Shown here: piece by piece, positions 44,440 to 55,100 of the stretch
Layout: each line of letters begins with the position of its first letter
Position numbering within the stretch: the stretch's first letter is position 1
NCBI GenBank assembly: GCA_964023275.1
Contig: OZ029914.1
Span: 14,428,341-14,492,340, forward strand
DNA: 64,000 nucleotides
From: Norana najaformis
Taxonomy: Eukaryota; Annelida; Clitellata; Crassiclitellata; Hormogastridae
Direction: 5' to 3'
Made by a program: the position numbers and the translations under genes
The notes under the pieces: model-generated
What the model saw: the letters and a program-made list of their open reading frames with translations, nothing else
Database searches by the model: none
Told to the model about the DNA's origin: nothing

Positions 44440-45150
44440 AAATTGGTATGTTAATGGTTAATTAATGAGAATTTTTGGGCGACGAGCACTAAAATTGTTG
44501 AGTTCCCCAGCTTAGTTACCTTGCGGAAGTTCTCACCTATGCACGCGCTTTCTTTTCATCAATATCTGCATTGTATTTTACTTGATAATGACGGTGTTAA
44601 CTGTTCGCCAGAACACTGTTGGGCTTTGTTTAAGTGGCGCTAGATAAATGTCAGCTGACATTGCACCATAACGTATGGCATGCCAATACACTATATTTAC
44701 GGAGAAAAGACTCCACGAAGTTAAAACTAGAAATCTTTATTCGCGAAGATCCTAGCAAGAAATTAACACTTTGTATATGGAAAACATCATAACTTGATAT
44801 AATCTTATATCAGCGTTGCTAAAAATAGCTTAGTGCTGCACAGGACACTTGAATCGAGCGAAATACATGTAGTCTCTTTAGCCATAGAGGCGTGCGTGGT
44901 CCAGCGCTACCGACAGTACATATGTGATGATGAATCCTGGCACTCTGGCGAATAATATGAAAGGAAAACGATTTTTAAAAGGCGGAATTCTGGGGTGAAG
45001 TTCTCCAAATCGGGAGGGTGCTAGCTATGGACCGTAGCTAACGAGAAGCAACAGGTGAATTTTCCCAGAAAGTACAATTTGTCGAACTAGCTCTCGGATG
45101 CGCTGAAAATAAAAGGCTAATAACTTAAGAAAAGCATCGAGTTTTTATCG
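44440..45150. other. intergenic between LINE and gene C 3' end
   Basis: A minus-strand AATAAA at 44731-44736 may serve gene C. Nothing else is seen. Confidence 0.4.
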
Positions 45151-45154
45151 AGCG

Positions 45155-46038
45155 TCACTCTATGGTGCATGGAAGACGTATCACACGACCGTCTTTACCT
45201 GTTTCTAAATTACAACCAACGTAGAGCCGTTTATTTGTCTCATCAAAGAACATAGTTTCTGGCAAATGTATTCCGTCTTCCTGTGTAAAAAGTACTTTCT
45301 TAAACTCCAAATGTTTGCTTAGTAAAAGCACTCGATTGTTTTTCATATCTGTCACCAATATTGATTCGTTAGCTGTTTCAGCCAAGCAGGAAGGATCATG
45401 AAGTCTATCACTGTTGGGTCCTTTTTCTTTTCCAAATGATTTCGTAATGTTTTTCTCTTTACCTAGTTTGCACACTCGATGCAAAAGTGACTGTTGCTGA
45501 TCACTGCCATGGCTGACTAGGAAGCCACCTTGCTTTAATTTTACAGCATGCCATAGATGTACTATATTGCTCTTTTCTGTAAAGTCCATCGTAATAATTA
45601 ATTTGCCATTTGCTGAGAATATATTCACCACGTGCTTTGAACCTGTCTGATAAGCAGCCAAAACGACGTGTCCCGTCTTTTCGATAACCGACAGACGGCC
45701 ATAACTGTTAACTCCGGACCATCTTTTTGCAGATTTTCCATCTGGACTAAATTTGATTATTTCCTGACTATGGCTTTTTCTCTTGTCGATAAGATATATG
45801 CAATTGTCTTTTATGCATGATGCCATAGTTCCAGGTTCTAATAAACCTTTAAAAGCCAGTGTTTTCTTAATCGCCATAGATGCGGAGTCGTACACTTCAA
45901 CTTTATTGCATCCTTCAGTTGCAACAAATAATTCCTGATTCAGCAACGTCAATCCTCGGATTCTATTTCCCTTAATTTTTGTTTCGGCGGGAATAAGTTT
46001 TTCAACCATAACACAATTTCTTTTAAAGCGTACGATAT
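45155..46038 (-). CDS. gene C NHL beta-propeller exon
   Basis: Acceptor gtcatttcag, phase 1 start (IVRFKRNCVMVEKL). It parallels gene A throughout: RIRGLTLLNQELFVATE, EPGTMASCIKDN, LHRVCKLGKEK, KSFGKEKGPNSDRL and LPETMFFDE. It is about six blades to a stop at 45155. The frame is open upstream into the intron to 46081, but homology starts at the acceptor. Confidence 0.75.
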
Positions 46039-46090
46039 CTGAAATGACATAAAGTACAGAATAAGTCGCAACGATAAGCAATAGAATTTC

Positions 46091-46142
<52 letters not shown>

Positions 46143-49100
46143 TATTATTATTATTATTATAATGAGAAAACTAATAATAATATTAGTAATAATAGTAAAA
46201 ACAATAATAACAACAATAATAACAACAATAACAACAACAATAATAATAATAATAATTGTAATTATTATTACTATTATTATTAAATTGCATTTATTACGCG
46301 AATAAGGTCAGTAAATGTAAATCTGAGGCACCAAGTAATTTTGTGTGAAGAACGTGCTCAAGGTCCCTACAGTACACAGTAACCATCTCACGAAGGTTCG
46401 AACTCGTAATTTTGTTGCAGTGTAATAGGCTGGAGATAGCATTAAGTTGTAGCTGGCTACTCACCTTTCTATCTTTCCCTTTCTGTCTTTCAATATACAC
46501 TTATGTCCATTCAATTATGGTTGCTAAACTCATCGATTGCATTTGGGTGTCTGTTTACTGCTTGCCTTCCCACTGTTGTGGTCTACTTTTTCGTCCGGGT
46601 TTAAACGCCTTTCAGTTAATGCGAAAAATTGCTATTAGTAGTGGGAAATGTTTAAAGGCTTCCGGGTCTTGAATTTGGTCGACACTGAACTTACAAACTT
46701 TGGCCAAAATTCTAGTTACCGTGGGGTGTGTATTACCTCATAATGCTGTAAAAAATGTTTGCTTTGAGTAATTTAGCAGATCAACACATGAATATCAAGT
46801 ATTGTGGAACACTTACAGAAAAATTTTATTTTAAAGGATATTTTCAGATAGTGATTAAAATGTGGCAGACAGTGCTCAGTCACTCAATATTTACGACAAT
46901 TTTCAATACTCTGGAATTTAGATGTAGGTGAGCACTTACCACAAAGATCTTTATGCACTAAAATATGGCATTTAATGTCAATGATAGGCTTTTCAAATAC
47001 TTTTGAAGTATTTGTACTTATGCTTAAAATGCATTGTAACAAAAATTACTTGAATTCTAATTAGCCCTCAAAGGTCAACCCGGTTACATTGATAGCGATG
47101 TTAATGTTGAATGCCTAGTGTATTCATCTACAGTAAGACATTTAATTCCAGAGATGGCAAGACTGCTTACTCAGGCAAGGAAAATGTGTCTCGTGGTTCA
47201 ACATCATATCCTCTCAGCCTGCAATTGGTCTGCAGTCAAGTGTCCAAAGGGCGCTTGAACTTGCAGGCATTCACACTGTCAAGAAACCGTGTAAAGATGG
47301 GAGGACTAAGGTGAGACTACCATGCCACATGTGTAGCAATAGAAAGAAAGAACAGAGTGTCAGAACATATATATATATATATACAAATATATCTGCTCTA
47401 TCTGAATAGTTGAGTTCAAGTTAGTCTTCAAAGAGATGAGAGGCGCAGTATTCGCTATGATTATAGGTAGTGTCTGAGGCAGCGTGGTCAGATCCAAGTG
47501 ATAGGAGAAGTTACAGATTGATAAGTGAGATGAACTTTGACTTGAAGTATTGTGTACTTAGAATTTAAAATACTTTTTGAAACCAAGTTTTTCTACGTAT
47601 TTTACATACTAGTATGAAGAAGTATTTATACTTGTATTTGAGTATTTTTCTTATCAAATAGGCCTATTTATGTAAGCACTCTAATGACTGTTCAAAAATA
47701 TTTCAAATATTGTTCAAATTTACCTTGAAATATCCCAGCGTCATCCAATACAGTGTGTTTATAAAATGAACACATCACTATATCCATCGCTAGTGCTTTC
47801 TAATGACCAAGGCTCCTACCTTATCAAATGTCAAACGCAGGGTGGCGCTACAGTTGACCAAATTGTGGGCCAAATCATCAGGATCGCATTGTTTGATGGG
47901 TCCAGTAAACGTTACTGATACAGTAACTCTGACTGAGTTATATACTTTATCCAACCTTCCGCTGGGTGGCGCAGCTTTATTGCATTGATGATAACACAAG
48001 CGAGTTACACAATGAATATATGGGATGCCATATCTTAGTGTACTTTTAGGTCTTTGCTTGTCATACAATATAGTTAAACTATGTCGTATAAAACAAATTG
48101 GCTTGAATTACTCCCTAAAATTTGATTTGACGTTCAAACAAACTATCACTACAAGCGGCTCTGTCAACAAACGTATCTTGACACCGGCGTGAGCTGCAGC
48201 AAGAAACAGATTACGCGATGCACTGACGCTGTATTAAGAAATTCTGGATTCGCCCATATCCGCTTACGGACCAAGTAAAAAGAAGTTATCACCTCTCCAA
48301 CGTCGCAAAATGGGTGTGGAAGACTCTACCTTAATTTCAAAACTTTGATTTTGCCAGAATGAAGGGTGTGATTTTCTCATAACCTGGAAAGCACTTGTGC
48401 ATTATAACCCTACGCTAAAGGGGCCAATCAGAAGCCTACCTGCATCAGAAAAACACGATTATCAGGATTACCTGGGGCATCACTTGAGGGATTATTAAGT
48501 TCAACTGGTACATCAGAGTGTTGTGTCGCTAAAATTTCAAAAAAGGCAAATATCTTAATAGCTCATATAACACAATAGACCAGATGAATAGAACAAGAAA
48601 AAAGAAGTCATCACCTCTCCAATGTAGCAAAATGGGTATGGAAAACTCTACCTTAATCTTGCAACTTTGATTTTGCCAGAATGAAGGCCTGAAAGGCACT
48701 TGTGCATTACTATCCTATGCTGAAGGCGCCAATTAAAAGCCTACCTGCATTGGAAAAAGATTGTCAGGATTACCTGAGTCATCAGGCAACAGGTTCTCGT
48801 AAATTTCAACTGTGGCATCGAAAAGGAGAGTGTCTAAAATTTCAAAAAGGCAAATATCTGAATAGATCATATAACACAATAGATCAGACGAATAGAACAA
48901 GAAAAAAGAAGTCATCAACTCTCCAATGTAGCAAAATGGGTATGGAAAACTCTACCTTAATTTTGCAACTTTGATTTTGCCAGAATGAAGGCCTGAAAGG
49001 CACTTGTGCATTACTATCCTATGCTGAAGGCGCCAATTAAAAGTCTACCTGCATTGGAAAAAAGATTGTCAGGATTACCTGAGTCATCAGGTAACAGGTT

Positions 49101-52100
49101 CTCGTCAATTTCAACTGTGGCATCGAAAAGGAGAGTGTCTAAAATTTCAAAAAGGCAAATATCTGAATAGATCATATAACACAATAGATCAGACGAATAG
49201 AACAAGGAAAAACAAGTCATCAACTCTCCAATGTAGCAAAATGGGTATGGAAAACTCTAACTTAATGTTTAAAACTTCGATTTTGCCAGAATGAAGGCTA
49301 TGCATTCTTCATGACTTGAAAAGCACCTGTGTATTACAGTCCCACGCAATAGGCGCCAATCAAAAGCCTACATGCATTAGAAGAAAAATAATTATCAGAA
49401 TTACCTCCGACATCAGGTGACAGATTCTCATCAACTTTAACTGTGAAATCGAAGAGTGTAGGCGCTAAAATTTCAAAAAGGCAAATATCTGAATGGATCA
49501 GGTAACATCTGGTGTTACAGCCTAACTACTGTATTGTAATGTCACATGTAACCATACATGCGAAGTTTATCTGGCCTAAAACCGGTGTTGCTACGAATGG
49601 CATTCAACGTTATCGTATCTTGAAAGTTTTGGTTGCTTCTCTCTCACAAACGTTTCACATTATTGAAACACTACGCTTCGTAATAGTAATCTCGAGAATT
49701 TCTAGAGTGCTACCTTGAAGCTAAGCGCAGGGCACCAGCTTATTCATGAGCTGTGCGTCAAGTCAGAGGGGTGTCCAAACTTCTGTCATATACTGCTCAT
49801 TATCATTTGTATCTTTAACCTGTTTGTATTTAGTCTTGTGTTCTAGACATATCACATTGATTATTCCACGTGAAGTCTTCTCCCACTTTGAAAATATTGA
49901 TCCTGAGATCTTTGGTAATTTCAATAATGATAAAGTATCGCAACAACTTATTGAGCATTAGCGGTATTCCATAACGTTGTTCTGACCGTTATAAAAGTGG
50001 TCTGAAATGATTGGTGGCTCCTTTTATTCTTTCACATGACTCGGTTTTTGGACCCACCATCCTTGAAACCAATATCTTTAGCACATCACATTAGCATACA
50101 ATACCACTAATTGCATTTAATTACAGATGAGATTATTAGATCAGATACCAGCTTTCTCGGCACTCTGTCCACCCGATAAATTTTCCATAGCACGATTTTC
50201 TTCGTCAGGATTTAATTATCAAATAAAAAACTCTTCAAAAGTTGTCGTGGTAATATACGAAATCGGTAAGAACAGAAGTGGGCTGGAGTAACTGCTTTCC
50301 AGACTCGTCAGATACATCTACTCATTTACTAATGTACAACTTATGATGTAACACATTCTTTCAAATGCCATACGCATCAACACATGCTTGCCATCGGCCA
50401 GTTCACTGCATAAATATTTATTATTTTGATCTATCAGTTGGCCTGTAAATCTATTGCTGGAGATCATGTAGTCGTGACAAATACATCGTGAATCACGTCT
50501 TTCAAAAGTAAAGAAATCTCCCATGTCCCATGAGTAACGTAGGGGAGGCTTTCAGTTCCTTTTCGTAGGCCTCTGAGCCGTCAATGGACGAATCTTAAGG
50601 TCCTGGATACGAGGCCAGTGCATCGCAGGACTTGCCGTTTACTTCCCATCTTACACCGGTACCAAATTATACTGCTTGGATTTACAGATGTATGGTGTGC
50701 TGAAACAAGTTGCCCAGGGTCGTAACACGGAGTCGAACCGGCAGCCGCATGATCATTGACCAAACGCGTTACCGACAGACAATCGTGTCGCACACACTTT
50801 CATAAACGACCATACTTAGTAACCGAAAAATGACCTGACCACCGTCAGTGGACCTGGCTGCAGTTACATATGAACTTCGTCAAGCAGAATAGTTTGGGAT
50901 ATTTTTCAATAAATTCCACGTTACCTTCATGTGATTTCGGTTAAGGCTATTAAAGGTATTGCAGAAATCAAGCTTGACCAAGACTGAGGCGGGGGTAGGT
51001 CAGCGAGAAAGCGCCTGGCGGCGTGCATCGCCGCCTCACAGCTCCCTGGAGTCCCAGCCCCTAGTTGAAAAGGAGCAAAGTGGTGAGACAGCTGAGCAGC
51101 GGCAAAAGCGTTAGTACATTTAGAAGCCAAGCGTCGCAAATAGTAATAAATGGCAATTGGGCGAACACCGACCGATGTCTTCAGGAGGGCGAACAAGGTT
51201 CCCCCAAACAAATATCGAATAATATCATCTGGACATATCCCTGCCAGCAGAAGATTAGTAAGGCAAATCAGGGATGACACAAAGTTAGGGCCAACCTCTT
51301 TGCACTTTACTAAGTCGAGGATGTGCTGGGGGCGAATTCCGTCAGGACCCCCCGCTGAACCCGCCGGGAAGAAACGGATTGCACGCAAGACCTCGCCTTC
51401 GGTTACATAAAGAGGGGGTATGACTGGAGCTGATGGTAATTATTGTGTATTTCCCTTTTATTTATCAACCGTACATATACAATGCATTCGCTAGCTTACT
51501 CCCGACTCCCGGCCTAAGGCGTTGGCTATCGTTTTATGTGTGTGTCAGTTGTGCCCTCTGGCGGGCCAACCCTGGCTGGCCAATGAATATTAAGCATTCT
51601 GCTAGACCCTGCATACACTACAACTCCTCCCTTCTATATCTGGTGTCCCCGCTACAAATATATACGCAAATATGTGTGCTTGTATGCGTGTGTGTACTGA
51701 GTTCCTACTTCCTACAAGCGCATAAGCGTATGTGTGTTTGTGCATGTTAGCGTCCTACTTCCTACAAGCCTATAAGTTCTGCGTGAGCTCTACTGCTTCT
51801 AACAGTCCGATTAGTGTTTAATTGTTCGGACATGGTTCAGAGGTTTAGTCTGTCTGGTGCTTTCCTGTCTCTTTCCGGGTATCGTTTCTCCTCCCTACCA
51901 CTGTTGTTCCGCTCCTCTGGTGAGTGTCTGGATGTTTTTGTCACAGCATCGTCTGCACCTGGCGCTGATGTATCCGTGTATCTTCGCGTTTCGCTAGGTG
52001 GCGCCTCTGAGATGCATTCGCCTGCCGTTGTCGATGTTTCTGCATTAAGTAAGGCCGCCACACCTGTCGTCGTCGAGTGGTTGATGTGTCTCGGGTCGAT

Positions 52101-55100
52101 GTGTAGGTCCCAGGTCATCGTTCGTGTTTCGCTAGGGGTCGCCTCTGGGGTGTATTCGTCGTCCGTTGTTGGTGTTGCTGTGTGCGGTATGGTTGTTCTG
52201 CTTGTGTTGGCTGCGTGAGCGGCACGTATCTGATCGACGTGTCGGCGCCAGGTCATTGGTGTCGTGGTGTTTGTCGTTGAGACCTCATATGTCAACTGCC
52301 CCATGCGTTTCCTTACTATTGCGGGAGTCCATTTCTGTCCACCTCTGTAATCTCGTACGATAACCGCCTGCCCTTCTTCGAATTCCCGCAGTTTGCCGCT
52401 TGGGTGGTTCATTATCGCCTGAAGCTGCTTCTGCTGCACTCGGTCGTCCAGGTTGGGTTTCAGTAAGTCCAACTTTGTTCTCAAGGCCCGCCCCATGAAC
52501 AACATGGCAGGTGTTTCATTTGTCGTTGTATGTGGCGTGTTCCTATATGTTAATAAGAATTGTGCCAATTTCTTCTTGAGTGACCACGCGTCTGTTTGTG
52601 CGGCCATTAGCGCATGTGTTAGGGACTGTACGAAGCGTTCGTTGCCGGATGATACGGTGCTGATTTGGTGTGAAGGATTCCATTTTGGGTGACGAATGTT
52701 CGAAATTCGTCTGAAGTGAACTGAGGGCCATTGTCGCTCACGAGTTGTTCGCATATCCCAGTTCTACTAAAAGTCTCTCGTAGGATTTCGATCGTTCTTT
52801 CTGATGTTGTTGATTTTGTACACACTACCTCAGGCCATTTCGAGTGTGCGTCGACCATCACAAGGAACATATAGCCCCATAAGGGCCCACAGTAGTCTAT
52901 ATGAACTCTCTGCCATGGCTTGCTTGGGTATTCCCAAGGGTGTAATGGCGCTTTTGCTGGTTCTTTTTGTGTATAAGCACATCCTGGGCAAGCTTTAGTT
53001 ATGTTCTCTATTTGGGCGTCTATTCCAGGCCACCACACGTAACTACGGGCTAGACTTTTCATTTTCACCACTCCACTGTGTGCTTCATGCAGCTGTTCAA
53101 GTATGCGCTCGCGTAGTTTCTGTGGAATGATCACCCTCCCGCCCCACATTAGGCACCTTTGGTGTATCGCTAGTTCGCTGCGTCGGTTGTAGAAGGGCAC
53201 TAGCTCTGGCGGTTTTGAGTAAGCACCCCAGCCGAGTTTTGTTAGTTGATACACCCGGGCTAAGAGTGGGTCACGTTGTGTAGCTCGGCTGATCGTGGCA
53301 TGGGTCACCGGCAGTGTTTCGATTTGGCTTATGGCAAAAATGTCGGCTGCGTCCGGTTTGCCTGCGTCCTTTGTCGTTAGTGGGAGCCGTGAGAGGGCAT
53401 CAGCATTGTTGTGCTTGCTTGATTCGCGAAATTCGATAGTGTAGTCGAGGCCAGATAGAAACATGGCATATCTCTGCAGGCGTGCGGCTGTCATCGCTGG
53501 GAATGGTTTACTGGGGTGGAATATTGAGACCAGCGGTTGATGGTCGGTGACTAACGTAAAATGTCGGCCGTACAAATATGAGAAGAATTTCTTCGCAGCC
53601 CAAAACAAGCCCAGGGCCTCCTTATCAATTTGTGCGTATTTGCGCTCTGTTGGCGTTAGAGATCTGGATACGAAAGCTATCGGTCTTTCTGTGCCGTCTG
53701 CAGTGACGTGTGATAGCACTGCCCCCAGTCCATATGGGCTAGCATCGCAAGCCAGCCTGTAATGTACTAGTACCTTATCGGATGCAACCAGCTGTTTGAC
53801 CGTTATGAAGGCTTCCTCGCAATCTTTAGACCATATCCATTGCATCTTTTTCTCCAGTAGTCTGTTTAGTGGCCGCATAATTGTAGATAGGTTTGGCAGG
53901 AACTTGGCATAATAGTTGACTAAGCCGTTGAAAGAGCGAAGTTGACTTTGGTTGCCTGGTCTGGGTGCCGCTAGTATTGCATCGACTTTATCTTTGGTTT
54001 TGTGTAGCCCGTTACGGTCGATCTCATGCCCGCAGAACACGATTCTTTCCTGGAAGAAGGCACATTTCTTTAGATTTGCTCGTAGTCCGTATTTCTGTAA
54101 GCGTTCCAGTACTTTCTGTAATGTATCGAGGTGCTCCTCGTCATTCCTTCCCGTTACAATCATGTCGTCCAAGATACACTGTACATTGGGAATTCCTTGG
54201 AGGACTTGCTCAATCGAACGTTGCCAGATTGCAGGGGCTGAGGCTACTCCGAATACTAGCCTGTTATAGCGGTACAAGCCACGGTGCGTGTTTATTGTCA
54301 GGTATTTCCTGCAATCTTCTTGGACTATCATCTGTAAGTATGCTTGTCGGAGGTCAATCTTACTAAATTTCTGACCTCCCGCTAGCGACGCAAAAATGTC
54401 CCCAATGCGGGACAAGGGGTATGAGTCAACTCTCAAGACCGGGTTCAGCGTTGTCTTGAAATCACCACAAATCCTTACCGTGTTGTCGCTTTTGACCACT
54501 GGGACTATGGGTGTAGCCCAGTCGCTATGGTCGACCTTTGACAGAACGCCTTCTCGCTCGAGTTGGTCTAATTCAGCCTCAACCTTCGGTTTCAGGGCGT
54601 ATGGCAGTTGTCGGGCTTTCAGAAATCTTGGTTCGACGTCATCCGCGATGGTCAACCTTGCTTCCATTTCTTTTAATGTTCCCAAGCCAGGCGCAAAAAC
54701 AGACTTATACTTCCCGAGTAAACTCTTTAACCTAGATTCCGTGTCGATGTCTGTCCCCGTCGATGAGAAGTAATTGATATTTTGCCAGTCGAGTTTGATG
54801 CTTTGGAGCCAATCCCGTCCAAAAAGCGGTGGACCGCCCTTTTTGACCACGTAGAGCGGTAGTTTATGTTGTTGTCCATTGTAGTCGACTACAACTTCCA
54901 TATATCATTCTGGCTTTATGCGCTCTCCCGTATACGTACGGAATAAAATGTCTGTCCATCTTAAGGGAACATTGTGAAACAACCTTTGGTGGTCCTCTCT
55001 TGTGATTATAGAAACACCCGATCCTGTGTCTAGTTCCATTCGCAACGGCTTACCATTCACCTGTACTGAAACCCATATTTTGTCTCGTCCTTTTGTTTTG

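Larger units (their letters stand above)
48230..49500 (-). repeat. tandem array, about 305-bp unit, each with a cassette exon
   Basis: The marker GCAAAATGGG recurs at 48305, 48627, 48931 and 49236, a spacing of 322, 304 and 305 bp. Each unit carries one cassette exon with its acceptor (AAATTTTAG) and GTAATC-type donor. A further unit lies at 56690-57010. Confidence 0.85.
49260..50370. repeat. segmental direct repeat, left copy
   Basis: It aligns with 56760-57907 over about 1.1 kb: AATGGCATTCA, the (TCGTAATCT) repeat end, TTTAGTCTTGTGTTCTAGACATAT, the linker exon, and ACTAATGTACAACTTATGA at the end. It contains cassette 2 and the dead linker exon. Confidence 0.85.

Noticed and set aside
45155..46081. 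stand-alone NHL gene starting at an ATG near 46081
   Set aside because: The upstream 14 codons are intronic next to an (ATT)n tract, and homology with gene A begins exactly at the phase-1 acceptor at 46038.
47790..48068. 92-codon minus-strand frame
   Set aside because: No domain and no splice support; GGTGGCGC repeats suggest a decayed dispersed repeat.
48733..49223. longer minus-strand frames starting MMTSFFLFYSSDLLCYMIY
   Set aside because: They read through the intron part of the 305-bp repeat. Only the segment after AAATTTTAG has conserved coding character and splice sites.
50690..50790. possible tRNA gene (B box GGTTCGACTCC)
   Set aside because: There is no full cloverleaf by eye, and the same head with a shared body recurs, so it is a SINE.
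53547..54773. long plus-strand frames within the Gypsy element
   Set aside because: They are antisense to pol, with no domains of their own.
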